A DNA stretch of 64,000 bases, taken from positions 186,001-250,000 of the forward strand of contig JAIYBW010000001.1 in assembly GCA_027488375.1 (NCBI GenBank). Direction: 5' to 3'. Below, in pieces: positions 16,896 to 26,403 of this stretch. This DNA is from Pseudomonadota bacterium (GTDB lineage: Bacteria; Bdellovibrionota; Bacteriovoracia; Bacteriovoracales; Bacteriovoracaceae). A program made the translations under genes and the position numbers. Below the pieces are notes generated by a model. The model saw only the letters and a program-made list of their open reading frames with translations. It searched no databases and was not told where the DNA came from. The stretch's first letter is position 1. Every line of letters starts with the position of its first letter.

Positions 16896-19199
16896 TTGAA
16901 GAAGTCTCTCTATTTTTTGTTCATCATATTCATAGCATTTGGATCAGTTTCTGTTGAGGCCCAAGAGATTATCGGACCGATAAAAGAATTTTTCCGTGTT
17001 GATAGTATTGAAATTCAGGGCAACCGAAAGGTTGAGTCAGAAGCTATTATTGAAAAGCTTGGAACGCGGGCAGAAATGATGCTGGATAATTATCTTTTAA
17101 GAAAAGATTTATCCCGTATCTATGAGATGAAATATTTTGAAGAAGTTGAGGCGTATCACAAATTAAAAGATGGAAAAAATATTCTCCTCTTTAAAGTTAA
17201 AGAAAAACCAATTATCTCGAAAGTAAGTTTCGAGGGAAATGATGAAATTAATGACGATGATCTTAAAGAGCAAATCAAGACTAAAGAATTTAATATCCTT
17301 GATATTTCAACCTTAAAGAATGACGTACTTCTTCTCCAAAAACACTATGAGGAGAAGGGATATTTTCTTGCCCTTGCGAACTATAAGTTAACTGAAAATA
17401 AAAATGGATCAGTTGAAGTTAAGTTCACGATTAAAGAATGGGACAAGGTTCGCGTTAAAAAAGTAACTTTCCTGGGAAATAAGTCTATCAAAGATGATGA
17501 ACTTAAGAATTTCATGCAAACCAAAGAAGAGTCTTATTTCTCTTTCCTTTCTGGCTCAGGAAATTTCAAAGAAATTAACTTCCAAACAGATGTAGAGAGA
17601 CTTAAGTATCTTTATAAAACTCGCGGTTATTTACAAATTAATATTCAAAATCCAGAAGTCACTGCGTCTGAAGATAAAAAATGGATTTTCATCACGGTTA
17701 GGCTCACAGAGGGCCCTCAGTTTTCTGTTAATGATGTTTCCTTTAATGGTGAACTTCTCTTTTCTGAGAAGGAAATGACTGAAAAGTTAAAAATCAAGCC
17801 GGGTGAGACTTATAATGAAGAAAATCTTAGGCAGGATATTCAAACTTTAACAGAGATGTATCAGGACAAAGGTTATGCCTTTGCCAACGTTTTAAGAACT
17901 CTTGAAATTGTCCCTGGGGAAAACAAGGTTGATGTCGTTTTTTCTTTTGAAAAAGGTGTGATTGCTTATTTTGGTAAAATCACCATGAAAGGTAATACTA
18001 AGACCCGTGATAAGGTTATCCGTCGTGAATTAAGAATTCATGAGGGTATGATGTATTCGGGATCAAAACTTCGTATCTCCAAGGAAAACGTAAATCGACT
18101 TGGATTCTTCCAACAAGAAAGTGTTATTTTTAATACCATTACAAGGAAAGGGACTGACAACATTTTGGATGTTGAGATTTCAATAAAAGAAAGACCAACA
18201 GGACAAATTTCTCTCGGAGCAGGTTACTCTACAGCAACTCGAGGATTTGTTCAGGCATCTGTTGCTCAAAATAACTTCAGAGGTTTAGGTCAAAATATTA
18301 ACCTCAATCTTTCCTATTCTGAGCGTCAGCAGATTTATAATTTAGGTTTTACTGAGCCTTATCTCTTTGACACGAAATGGACGGCCGGTGCTGACTACTA
18401 TCAAACAGTTTCCTATTTTATCCGTTCATTTGCTTACAGAAAACACGGGGGAGATGTTCGAGTTGGTCACCCCATTTTTGAATATACTCGTCTTTTTCTT
18501 ACTTACCGCTACGAAGACAATAAGGTTTCTAATGTGATTAATGATGGAATTGATCCGGCCGTTGAAAATGGATCGGCTTCATCCCTTCAAGCTTCAGTCA
18601 TTCGAGATAAGAGAAATAATATTTTCGAACCAAGTAATGGGTACTACGCCAGTTCCTCTATGGAGTATACAGGTCTCGGTGGAACCATGAGATGGCTTAA
18701 AACAGAACTTGAGGGGCGCTACTATAAACCTGTTTGGGGTGATCTTGTTTTTAGATCTCGTTTGAGTGCTCAACAATTATTTAAAACTACTGATAGAGAA
18801 ATTCCTCGTGTTGAAAAATTTTCGATGGGTGGTGCCCGTAACATGCGAGGGTTTGGACTTGAGGATATTGGTCCTAGAAGGCTTGCGCGAAATACAAGTA
18901 CCAATAAGGATGAAATCTTCAACTTCGGTGGATTATTCAGCTTGCTTGGAACTCTAGAATTTGAGCATCCTTTGATTAAAGATGCTGGATTAAAATGGGT
19001 TGCCTTTTACGATGCAGGGAACGTTTTTGAAGAAAGATTCGGTGAAAATGATAGTTATGCTTTGAGATCAAATTATGGATTTGGTTTTAGATGGTTTTCG
19101 CCAATTGGTATTCTACGATTTGAGTTTGGTTTTCCTATTAATCCAAAACCAAATGAGGCGAGTAACCAATTTATTTTTGACATAGGACAATTATTTTAA
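16896..19199 (+). CDS. bamA: outer-membrane protein assembly factor BamA
   Basis: Central Omp85 insertase that folds barrel proteins into the outer membrane. 767 residues: signal peptide ending near EAQ (about residue 23), a POTRA array from about 30 to 350 (repeats beginning FRVDSIEIQGNRKV, ISKVSFEGNDEI, VKKVTFLGNKSI, FSVNDVSFNGEL and AYFGKITMKGNT, five in all), then a barrel with RGFG in GARNMRGFGLED. It ends IGQLF with C-terminal Phe. The start is a TTG with AAGGA about 9 bases upstream. Followed by skp and lpxD in the classic order. Confidence 0.95.
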   Translation: MKKSLYFLFIIFIAFGSVSVEAQEIIGPIKEFFRVDSIEIQGNRKVESEAIIEKLGTRAEMMLDNYLLRKDLSRIYEMKYFEEVEAYHKLKDGKNILLFKVKEKPIISKVSFEGNDEINDDDLKEQIKTKEFNILDISTLKNDVLLLQKHYEEKGYFLALANYKLTENKNGSVEVKFTIKEWDKVRVKKVTFLGNKSIKDDELKNFMQTKEESYFSFLSGSGNFKEINFQTDVERLKYLYKTRGYLQINIQNPEVTASEDKKWIFITVRLTEGPQFSVNDVSFNGELLFSEKEMTEKLKIKPGETYNEENLRQDIQTLTEMYQDKGYAFANVLRTLEIVPGENKVDVVFSFEKGVIAYFGKITMKGNTKTRDKVIRRELRIHEGMMYSGSKLRISKENVNRLGFFQQESVIFNTITRKGTDNILDVEISIKERPTGQISLGAGYSTATRGFVQASVAQNNFRGLGQNINLNLSYSERQQIYNLGFTEPYLFDTKWTAGADYYQTVSYFIRSFAYRKHGGDVRVGHPIFEYTRLFLTYRYEDNKVSNVINDGIDPAVENGSASSLQASVIRDKRNNIFEPSNGYYASSSMEYTGLGGTMRWLKTELEGRYYKPVWGDLVFRSRLSAQQLFKTTDREIPRVEKFSMGGARNMRGFGLEDIGPRRLARNTSTNKDEIFNFGGLFSLLGTLEFEHPLIKDAGLKWVAFYDAGNVFEERFGENDSYALRSNYGFGFRWFSPIGILRFEFGFPINPKPNEASNQFIFDIGQLF

Positions 19200-19234
19200 A
19201 TAGTGATACTTTTAGTTTTTTTAAGGAGAAATTT

Positions 19235-19741
19235 ATGAAGTCTTTAATTTTTTTGTCGGCTTTGATCATATCATTTTCGGCCCATTCTGCAGTGCTTGTA
19301 GGACTTGTTGATATTCAAAAAGTTATAGTTTCAATTAAAGAGGGCAAAACTGTTCAGAAAACACTTGAGAAGGCTTTCAACGATAAAAAATCTATCCTTA
19401 AGAAAGACGAAGATAAGATAAAAAAAGCTCAGGAAGATTATAAAAAGCAAAGCATGGTTCTTGCTGAAGCTGCTCGCATGTCAAAAGAGCGTGAAATTCA
19501 GGAGCAAATGATGAAGCTTCAAGGCAAGACAATGGAGTTTCAAAAAGAAATCCAAAAAATGGAGCAAGACTTAAAAAAACCAATTCTTGAAAAATTACGT
19601 CCTATTATTGACGAAGTTTCTAAGGCGAGCTCTGTTGCGATGACATTTGAATTATCAGCAGCTCCAATTATTTATGCTGAGGCTAAAAAAGATTTAACTG
19701 AGGAAGTTATTAAGGCCTACGATAAAAAGCACGGCCAGTAA
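19235..19741 (+). CDS. skp: periplasmic chaperone Skp/OmpH
   Basis: Holdase that carries unfolded barrel proteins to BamA. 168 residues: signal peptide ending HSA-A (about residue 18), then a long charged helical region rich in Lys, Glu and Gln (about 45-125), as in the Skp tentacles. Preceded by AAGGAG 6 bases before the ATG. Lies between bamA and lpxD as in many proteobacteria. Confidence 0.9.
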   Translation: MKSLIFLSALIISFSAHSAVLVGLVDIQKVIVSIKEGKTVQKTLEKAFNDKKSILKKDEDKIKKAQEDYKKQSMVLAEAARMSKEREIQEQMMKLQGKTMEFQKEIQKMEQDLKKPILEKLRPIIDEVSKASSVAMTFELSAAPIIYAEAKKDLTEEVIKAYDKKHGQ

Positions 19742-19759
19742 GATTTAATTGGATTAAAA

Positions 19760-20800
19760 ATGAAGCTAGCTGATCTTTTAAAGTTTGAATCAAACTTAAA
19801 AATTGCAAAAAATCCGGACTGGCCAGAAGAGATTCTGGCCATTTCTTCATTAGACCAGCTTCAACTTAATGGCCTGATTTTTATTAAGAATGCGAAGTTC
19901 TTAACCAAATTTCTTCCTCTGGTGAGTCAGGCACTTGAATTAAAAGTGGGGCTTGTCATAGATGAGAAGTTTTGGGGTTTTTTAAATGCCCAAGACAAAG
20001 CCTTGCTCGAACAACTGCCTTGGATTGCTACGACTCCAAATATTGCTTTAAGTCTGACTAATCTCTCAAAGCCTTTTTATGAGAAAAAAATGCAAGGGAT
20101 AAACTATCAAGTTGATGGTCGTCAAATGGGGACTGTTGATATTCATCCTACGGCCAGAATTTCTCAAAACGTTTTCATTGGAGAGAATGTTAAAATTGGT
20201 GCCTTTGTTGAAATTCTACCTGGCTCAGTCATTATGCCCCATGTCTCTATAGGTGAGGGCACAAAGATTTTCTCAAATGTCAGTGTTTATCCTTTCACTG
20301 AAATCGGTAAGAATTGCAGAATTCATAGTGGTGTTGTGATTGGGAGTGATGGTTTTGGTTATACTTTCCATCAAGGGCAGCATCAAAAAATTTGGCACAT
20401 GGGTGGGGTCATTATTGAAAATGACGTAGAGATTGGTTCAAACTCATCTGTAGACATGGGAACGTTTTCTCCCACTCACATTGGTACAGGAACGCGGATA
20501 GATAACCTTGTTCAGATTGGACATAATTGTAGAATTGGTCGAGGTTGTGTTCTTTGTGGGCAGGCCGGAATGGCCGGTAGTTCCGTGCTTGAAGATTTTG
20601 TTGTCCTTGGTGGCAGAGCTGCTGTCGGTCCAGAAGTTCATTTAGGCATGGGCACTCAAGTGGCCGGTGGAGCAAAGGTTATTGAAGGACAATGGCCGGC
20701 CGGATCTAAATTAGGCGGTCACCCCGCTAGAGATTTAAAAGAATGGATGCGGGGACTAGCTTACCTTCGTAAAGTCTCTTTAAAAGACAATAAAGAATAG
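19760..20800 (+). CDS. lpxD: UDP-3-O-acyl-glucosamine N-acyltransferase LpxD
   Basis: Third lipid A step: adds a 3-hydroxyacyl chain to the 2-amino group of UDP-3-acyl-GlcN. 346 residues with an N-terminal uridine-binding domain (1-115) and a left-handed beta helix of hexapeptide repeats (IGENVKIGAFVEI, IGEGTKIF, IGKNCRI). The catalytic-loop His lies in DNLVQIGHNCRIG and the HPAR segment near the end is typical. If the backbone is the diamino sugar discussed under the Gfo/Idh gene, substrate details would differ, but the sequence alone cannot show this. Confidence 0.94.
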   Translation: MKLADLLKFESNLKIAKNPDWPEEILAISSLDQLQLNGLIFIKNAKFLTKFLPLVSQALELKVGLVIDEKFWGFLNAQDKALLEQLPWIATTPNIALSLTNLSKPFYEKKMQGINYQVDGRQMGTVDIHPTARISQNVFIGENVKIGAFVEILPGSVIMPHVSIGEGTKIFSNVSVYPFTEIGKNCRIHSGVVIGSDGFGYTFHQGQHQKIWHMGGVIIENDVEIGSNSSVDMGTFSPTHIGTGTRIDNLVQIGHNCRIGRGCVLCGQAGMAGSSVLEDFVVLGGRAAVGPEVHLGMGTQVAGGAKVIEGQWPAGSKLGGHPARDLKEWMRGLAYLRKVSLKDNKE

Positions 20801-20810
20801 GAGAACAGTC

Positions 20811-21302
20811 ATGTTCATGGAAAAAAAAGAAGTCATGGATTTTCTCCCCCATAGGGATCCTTTCTTATTTATAGATACGGTAAAAGAAATTACTTTGCCT
20901 GATACTTTAAAGGATAAAAAAGGTCCATTTACGGCCCAACAAATGATTGGTGGTAAATGTATCTGTTGCTTTAAGGTTGATCATTCAGTGAAAGTTCTTG
21001 AAGGACATTTTCCAGGAGATCCTATTCTTCCAGGTGTTGTTCAGGTTGAGATGATGGCCCAAGCAGCTTCGTTTCTGGCCACCTATTGTAAACCTTCAGA
21101 TGATTCAAAGATAGAAGTTGCTCTGCTTGGTATTGATTCCGCTCGTTTTAGAAAACCTGTTGTTCCACCAATGGATCTAGAGGTCCATGCCACTTTAACG
21201 AAAGTGAGAGGACCAATTCAAATGTATGATTGTGAAATTTATTCAAATGGTGAGCTGATCTCACAAACAAGTGTGATGGCTTCCCTTAAATTTAATAACT
21301 AA
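20811..21302 (+). CDS. fabZ: 3-hydroxyacyl-ACP dehydratase FabZ
   Basis: Dehydrates 3-hydroxyacyl-ACP in fatty acid elongation and competes with LpxA for the same pool. The hotdog fold signature is GHFPGDPILPGVVQVEMMAQ, with catalytic His and Glu both present, and LPHRDPFLFID near the start. 163 residues, some 12-15 longer than E. coli because of an insertion after the first strand (DTLKDKKGPFTAQQ). GGAGAA precedes the ATG; a second in-frame ATG follows 6 bases later. Confidence 0.93.
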   Translation: MFMEKKEVMDFLPHRDPFLFIDTVKEITLPDTLKDKKGPFTAQQMIGGKCICCFKVDHSVKVLEGHFPGDPILPGVVQVEMMAQAASFLATYCKPSDDSKIEVALLGIDSARFRKPVVPPMDLEVHATLTKVRGPIQMYDCEIYSNGELISQTSVMASLKFNN

Positions 21303-21312
21303 AGAGAATTTT

Positions 21313-22116
21313 ATGACAAAAAATTATCAAGCACACCCTATGGCGTTTATTCATCCTGAAGCACAAATTGGGAATAATGTTCAGATTGGACCTTTTTGTG
21401 TTATTGGAGCTAATGTAAAGATTGGTGACGACTGTGTTTTACATTCTAATGTTGTGATAGATGGTCACACCACGATCGGGAAAAATAATAAATTTTTTCA
21501 ATTTGGTTCAATTGGTGCTCCTCCTCAAGATAACTCATATAAAGGTGAGCCTACTGAAACAATTATTGGTGATAACAACACTTTTAGAGAGTATGTTTCA
21601 ATTCACAGAGGAACTCTCAAGCAAGATCAAAAAACGATCATAGGTTCTAATTCACTTTTTATGGCCTATTGCCATATTGCTCATGATTGTACTCTTGGAA
21701 ATAATTTAACTTTTGCGAACTCAGTGAATCTTGCTGGCCATGTAAATATTGGCGATAGAGTTATTATTGGTGGTAATACTGGTATTTCTCAATTCGTTAC
21801 TCTTGGTCGTGGAGCTTACATAGGCGGTGGATCAGGTATTGATAGAGACATCCCACATTTCTGTACGGCTTATGGAAACCGTGTTCGTTTGAAAGGTATC
21901 AATATCATCGGTCTTAAACGACAAGGTCATGCTAAAGAAGCTGTTTCAGAAGTTGTCGATTTTTATCGTACGATGGAAGCTTCAGCTCTCGCTCCGCGTG
22001 CCTTTGTTTCTCATCCTGAGCTTATGGAAGAATATAAAAACAATGTTGTGATTCAGGAGATCTCTGCCTTTATAAAAAAATCAGAAATCGGTATTGCTCC
22101 ATTCATGGCAGGTTAA
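21313..22116 (+). CDS. lpxA: UDP-N-acetylglucosamine acyltransferase LpxA
   Basis: First lipid A enzyme; transfers a 3-hydroxyacyl chain from ACP to the UDP-sugar. 267 residues of left-handed beta helix with many IG-x-x-x-x-IG hexapeptide repeats. The catalytic His lies in CHIAHDCTLGNN, and GVDIPHF-type (here GIDRDIPHF) and NIIGLKRQG segments are typical. It sits 2 bases before the Gfo/Idh gene. In bacteria that make a 2,3-diamino backbone, LpxA forms an amide rather than an ester; whether this enzyme does so is not visible. Confidence 0.94.
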   Translation: MTKNYQAHPMAFIHPEAQIGNNVQIGPFCVIGANVKIGDDCVLHSNVVIDGHTTIGKNNKFFQFGSIGAPPQDNSYKGEPTETIIGDNNTFREYVSIHRGTLKQDQKTIIGSNSLFMAYCHIAHDCTLGNNLTFANSVNLAGHVNIGDRVIIGGNTGISQFVTLGRGAYIGGGSGIDRDIPHFCTAYGNRVRLKGINIIGLKRQGHAKEAVSEVVDFYRTMEASALAPRAFVSHPELMEEYKNNVVIQEISAFIKKSEIGIAPFMAG

Positions 22117-22118
22117 TA

Positions 22119-23081
22119 ATGAAAAAAGTCAAAGTCGCTGTTGTTGGTTATGGGCACCTTGGTAAATGGCATTGCCAAAAAGTTGAAGCTCATAAAGATG
22201 TTGCTGAATTTGTGGCCATCGTTGAAAAGTTTCCTGCAGGGCAAGAAGCTGCGAAAACAAATCATCCAAATGTGAGAGTTGTAAGTAGTGTTGAAGAAAT
22301 TATACATGAAATCGATGCCGCTTTTGTTGTTACTCCAACTTCAACGCATTTTGAACTCGTTAAATATTTAATTGAGAATAAAAAAAATATCTTTTGTGAA
22401 AAGCCTCTTTGCTCGAATGATTCTGAAGCAAAAATACTTAATGAGTTAGCATCACAACATAACTGTTTTATTCAAGTTGGACATAGTGAACGCTTTCACC
22501 AGGCATGGGACGTTTTAAGGGATCAATTTCAAAACTTGAAACCTCCTTTCTCTGTGCGAATTAATCGAGTGGCCCCATTTAAAGGACGCGCAACTGATGT
22601 TGATGTCGTTCAAGATCTCGCCATTCACGATCTTGATCTTTTGCTTCATCTTTTTAAGCAAAAACCGCTAGAGATTAAAGCTCAAGGGTATAAGATAAGA
22701 ACTCGTAACTGGGATCATGTTGCTCTTGATATAAAGCTAGATAATAATTGTGAAGCCCAGATTGTTATTGGACGCAATAGTGTAAAAGAGATTAGAGACT
22801 TGGAAGTTACTTCTTCTGATGGTCAGATCATGATTGATTTATTTGCTAACAAAATTCTTGAAGCCTCCTCTTCTCAGTTTGAGGACGGATCATTTGTTAA
22901 GGAAGCAAGTTACCCCAAAAGAGATCATCTTCTTCTTGAGCATTTTCATTTCTACGACTCTGTGTTGAAGGGGAAACCTCCTGTGATTGGCCTAAAAGAT
23001 GGAGTAAGAGCTGTTCATTTAGTGGACATGGCATTGCGCTCACTTGCAACTCAATCTCCAGTTAAGGTTGATCTTGGATAG
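22119..23081 (+). CDS. Gfo/Idh/MocA-family oxidoreductase in the lpx block (candidate GnnA)
   Basis: NAD(P)-dependent sugar dehydrogenase family. 320 residues with a Rossmann start VAVVGYGHLGKWH, the family's EKPLCSN block near residue 95 (dinucleotide contact Lys) and a C-terminal alpha/beta substrate domain with DLAIHDLDLLLHL, giving the usual His. Located between lpxA and lpxB, 2 bases after the lpxA stop. In some bacteria a Gfo/Idh enzyme beside lpxA (GnnA) oxidises the 3-OH of UDP-GlcNAc so that an aminotransferase (GnnB) can make the 2,3-diamino sugar for lipid A. No gnnB is visible in this window, so GnnA is an inference. Confidence 0.85.
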   Translation: MKKVKVAVVGYGHLGKWHCQKVEAHKDVAEFVAIVEKFPAGQEAAKTNHPNVRVVSSVEEIIHEIDAAFVVTPTSTHFELVKYLIENKKNIFCEKPLCSNDSEAKILNELASQHNCFIQVGHSERFHQAWDVLRDQFQNLKPPFSVRINRVAPFKGRATDVDVVQDLAIHDLDLLLHLFKQKPLEIKAQGYKIRTRNWDHVALDIKLDNNCEAQIVIGRNSVKEIRDLEVTSSDGQIMIDLFANKILEASSSQFEDGSFVKEASYPKRDHLLLEHFHFYDSVLKGKPPVIGLKDGVRAVHLVDMALRSLATQSPVKVDLG

Positions 23082-24195
23082 TTGCTTGATTATTGCTGGT
23101 GAAAAATCTGGCGAAGAACATGCCCTTAGCTTTTTTCCTCAATTGAGGAAATTAGTTCCCCATGTTCATTTTTTTGGTGTCGGTGGAGAAGACCTTCAAC
23201 ATGAAGGTGTTGAGGTTCTCTATCATCTCAAGGAATTTTCAAGTATGGGATTTTCCGAAGTGATTGGTAAAATTCCTTTCTACTCAAATGCTCTTAAAAG
23301 AATAGAATCTGAAGTTCTTAAGAGAAAAACCAAAACTGCTATTCTTGTTGATTTTCAAGGTTTCAATCTCAGGCTTGCCAAGAGGCTTAAACGCCATGGC
23401 GTTAAGGTTCTTTATTATGTTGCTCCTCAGGCATGGGCCTGGAAACCACATAGGGCGCAAGCTCTAGCGGAAAATGTTCATACACTTTTCACTATTCTTC
23501 CTTTTGAGCAAAGTTGGTTTAAACTAAGAGGAGTTGACCAGGTTCGATCAATTCCTCATCCCTTAATGCTCACTTATAAAAAAATATTAAATGATTTACC
23601 TGAAAGGACTCATGGCTCTTGGAATAACAAAGTCAAAATTCTCCTTTTGCCCGGTAGTCGTAAATTCGAAGTTTCATCACTCTTACCCATTTTTATTGAA
23701 GCGACGAAGGCCCTTAAGAAGAATTACAATCTAGAGATTCATTTGGTTAAAGTTTCTCATATAGATCAATCTTTTTATGATGGCTTCTCTTCAGAAATAG
23801 ATTTTCTTTATGAGTCAGAAGATTTAACTGATGCTCTTCGCTCAGCTCATATAGCAATTGCGGCAAGTGGCACAGTGACTCTGAGTACAGGACTTTTTGA
23901 GGTTCCTACAGTGGTCTGCTATAAAGCTTCACTTCTTAATGAGTTTATATTTAATAATTTTATTAAATATAAAGGACCAATTTCTCTTACTAATATTATT
24001 CATGGAAAGAATGTATTTCCTGAATTTGTTCAAGATCAGGCTGATGCCGTTCATATTACTCGGGCAATTTCTTCTTGGTTAGATAATGAAAAAGTTTATA
24101 ATCAAACAAAGAGGGTACTCAAAGAAACAAAAACACTACTTTCTGGTGAGGATTTCTCAGTACCCGAATATATGGCACAGGTCCTAAATGAATGA
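23074..24195 (+). CDS. lpxB: lipid A disaccharide synthase LpxB
   Basis: Peripheral inner-membrane glycosyltransferase that joins UDP-2,3-diacyl-GlcN and lipid X. About 373 residues from a TTG at 23074, with AAGG six bases upstream; this gives MDSCLIIAGEKSGEEHA, matching the usual IxAGExSGD start. LLPGSRKFEVSSLLPIF and AIAASGTVTLSTGLFEVPTVV are family signatures, and VDFQGFNLRLAK and APQAWAWKPHR are also typical. The start overlaps the end of the upstream gene by 8 bases and its own 3' end overlaps lpxK by 8. Confidence 0.93.
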   Translation: MDSCLIIAGEKSGEEHALSFFPQLRKLVPHVHFFGVGGEDLQHEGVEVLYHLKEFSSMGFSEVIGKIPFYSNALKRIESEVLKRKTKTAILVDFQGFNLRLAKRLKRHGVKVLYYVAPQAWAWKPHRAQALAENVHTLFTILPFEQSWFKLRGVDQVRSIPHPLMLTYKKILNDLPERTHGSWNNKVKILLLPGSRKFEVSSLLPIFIEATKALKKNYNLEIHLVKVSHIDQSFYDGFSSEIDFLYESEDLTDALRSAHIAIAASGTVTLSTGLFEVPTVVCYKASLLNEFIFNNFIKYKGPISLTNIIHGKNVFPEFVQDQADAVHITRAISSWLDNEKVYNQTKRVLKETKTLLSGEDFSVPEYMAQVLNE

Positions 24196-25288
24196 TTTAG
24201 AAAAATTGAAATTAAAAGTTAGAGCAAAAGCGGGAATCAAGTACGCAATATTTGCTCCTTTAAGTCAATTGTGGGACATGGTCTATAGAACAAGACGTAT
24301 CCTTTATGAATACGGAGTCTTCAAGAAAACGACATTCAAAGTTCCTGTGATATCTGTTGGAAACCTTGCTTTTGGTGGAACAGGTAAAACCCCAACAATA
24401 ATTTGGCTTGCAGAGTGGATGATATCTCATGGTCTCACTCCTGTTGTACTCACTCGAGGATATAAGGGACAGTTAGAGCATTCTTCAGGTCTTTTAAAAT
24501 CAGGTCAAAAATTTCGCCTTAATCCCTATGATTACGGTGATGAACCTTTAATGATTTCTAATAAGATGAGCCGTGGTGCAGTCATTGTTGGTAAAGAAAG
24601 ATCAAAAAATTTGCTCAAATATTTTTCAGAAGTAAAACCTGATGTCGTTCTCCTTGATGATGGATTCCAACATCTTCAAATTCATAGAAGTTTTAATATC
24701 GTTCTTTTTGATGCCACGATGGAGATGAAGCTCTATAAAACTGCTCCGCTTGGATATTTGCGTGAGGGACTTTCGGCCTTGAGAGATGCAGATGCATTGA
24801 TCATCACAAGGGCCGATATGGTGAGTGAAGAAAAAATTAAAAATTTAATCGGTCTCATCAATAGTCATTTTCATCATAAACCTTCAATAGCTTTGACAAG
24901 TTATAGCCCACTTGGAGTGTTTGATGTTCATGATAAGTATATTTTCTCTAATCATGAATTAAAGGGTCTCAAGGCCATTGCTGTAACAGCAATTGCTTCA
25001 CCAGAGGCTTTTTATCGCTATCTTGAGAGTTTTGGCGTCACGATCCTGGAAAGGGTGAGCTTTCCAGACCACTATTTCTTTACTCCTGAAGATGTGAATG
25101 AGCTTTTAATAAAAGCCTCTCAGCAGTCTGCAATTATTATTTGCAGCGAAAAAGACATGGTGAAGATGAAACGTGTATCAATGGATTCTCGCCTCCTTTT
25201 TACTAAAGTTAAAGTTGAGTTCATCAGTGGGGAAAGTGAGCTTGTTCAAGGGCTCAGCAAAGTTCTCCAGCTTGAATCTTCAATCTAA
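24188..25288 (+). CDS. lpxK: tetraacyldisaccharide 4'-kinase LpxK
   Basis: Phosphorylates the 4' position of the lipid A disaccharide at the inner membrane. 366 residues; P-loop GNLAFGGTGKTP near residues 57-68, DDGFQHLQIHR and ITRAD are the other family blocks. The ATG lies within the end of lpxB (8-base overlap). Its presence argues that this organism makes a 4'-phosphorylated intermediate, even if later steps modify it. Confidence 0.93.
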   Translation: MNDLEKLKLKVRAKAGIKYAIFAPLSQLWDMVYRTRRILYEYGVFKKTTFKVPVISVGNLAFGGTGKTPTIIWLAEWMISHGLTPVVLTRGYKGQLEHSSGLLKSGQKFRLNPYDYGDEPLMISNKMSRGAVIVGKERSKNLLKYFSEVKPDVVLLDDGFQHLQIHRSFNIVLFDATMEMKLYKTAPLGYLREGLSALRDADALIITRADMVSEEKIKNLIGLINSHFHHKPSIALTSYSPLGVFDVHDKYIFSNHELKGLKAIAVTAIASPEAFYRYLESFGVTILERVSFPDHYFFTPEDVNELLIKASQQSAIIICSEKDMVKMKRVSMDSRLLFTKVKVEFISGESELVQGLSKVLQLESSI

Positions 25289-25329
25289 TCTTTTACAATC
25301 TAATTAAATACTTATCTCAAAGGAAAAAC

Positions 25330-26403
25330 GTGAAACTATGTTTTTTACTGTTTCTATTATTCGTTGCCGGTTGCTCCTCAGCCCAGAAGGAGAATGAATT
25401 TATGGAATCCTTTGAGAGAAGTGAAAAAAATGCTCCAGAGGTTAGTGTCAAAGCACCGGAAGTTCTCTTAGAAAAATTTGAAATTGAGAAAACTGAAGTT
25501 AAAGAAGATGCTATAGAAACAAAAGATAACTCTTCAGCACCTCAGAAATCTTTGAAACCAAAAAAAAATATTACGACCCAAGACAATAAGAAGAAGCCAA
25601 CAGACCAAGCGAAAGCTTCTGTTAAGCAGGCAAAAGTCATGCCTCCTGATTATCCGGAGATCATGAGCGAGATTAATAAAAAGGCTGAACTGGTATGGAA
25701 GCAGTACAAACCTAATCATTTTACCAATGAAAAAATCTATCTCGATATTCACTATCTTGGCATGACCGTAGGTAAGATCATGGTGATGAATCAAGGAAAG
25801 AAAGTGATCAACGGAAAGGAAGTATGGCACCTTCATGCAAGATTTAAATCGGCTCCGTTTTACAGCAGTATTTATGAGCTAGATGATACCGTCGATACTT
25901 ATGTCACATCTGATGAGTTCTTAAGTTTGCGCTACTCACTCATTCAGCGAGAAAGTAAGCAGGACGTAGATGATTTACAACTCAATGATCGTGATCAGAT
26001 GAAAACATTCTGGTTTTATAAGCAAAAGAAGTCTGATGGGAAACTGAGAAATAAAGAAAAAGAAGCTCATATCCCTTATTTTAGTATTGATCCATTTTCC
26101 GTTTTATTTTTCTATCAAGGTTTGCCACTTAAAAATGGTGATGTTTACGAAATTCCATTAATCAACAAGGCAAAAATATTAATTTTAAAGTCAGTGGTTG
26201 AGGGAAGAGAGACCATCGAAACTGAGGTCCATAAAAAAGTTCGGGCGATTCGTGTTCATGCGACAACGAAGTATACAGGTGAAACTCTTAAAGATGGTGA
26301 TTTGACTTTTTGGTTCACTGACGATGCTAAACGTACCTTGATTAAAGCAAGTGCAAAAATTAAACTCGGTTCTGTGACGGCCGATATTGTGGATGGAAAA
26401 TGA
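25330..26403 (+). CDS. DUF3108-like lipoprotein
   Basis: 357 residues with a lipobox VAGC at about 12-15. A Lys/Glu/Pro-rich linker spans about 20-105. The C-terminal domain (about 125-355) looks like DUF3108: EKIYLDIHYLGMTVGKIMV, a repeated beta pattern, SIYELDDTVDTYVTSDEFLSLRYS and FSIDPFSVLFFYQGLPL. Start GTG with AAGGA upstream. Its stop overlaps the glycosyltransferase start by 4 bases. The DUF3108 family has no settled function; its place after lpxK suggests envelope work. Confidence 0.82.
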   Translation: MKLCFLLFLLFVAGCSSAQKENEFMESFERSEKNAPEVSVKAPEVLLEKFEIEKTEVKEDAIETKDNSSAPQKSLKPKKNITTQDNKKKPTDQAKASVKQAKVMPPDYPEIMSEINKKAELVWKQYKPNHFTNEKIYLDIHYLGMTVGKIMVMNQGKKVINGKEVWHLHARFKSAPFYSSIYELDDTVDTYVTSDEFLSLRYSLIQRESKQDVDDLQLNDRDQMKTFWFYKQKKSDGKLRNKEKEAHIPYFSIDPFSVLFFYQGLPLKNGDVYEIPLINKAKILILKSVVEGRETIETEVHKKVRAIRVHATTKYTGETLKDGDLTFWFTDDAKRTLIKASAKIKLGSVTADIVDGK

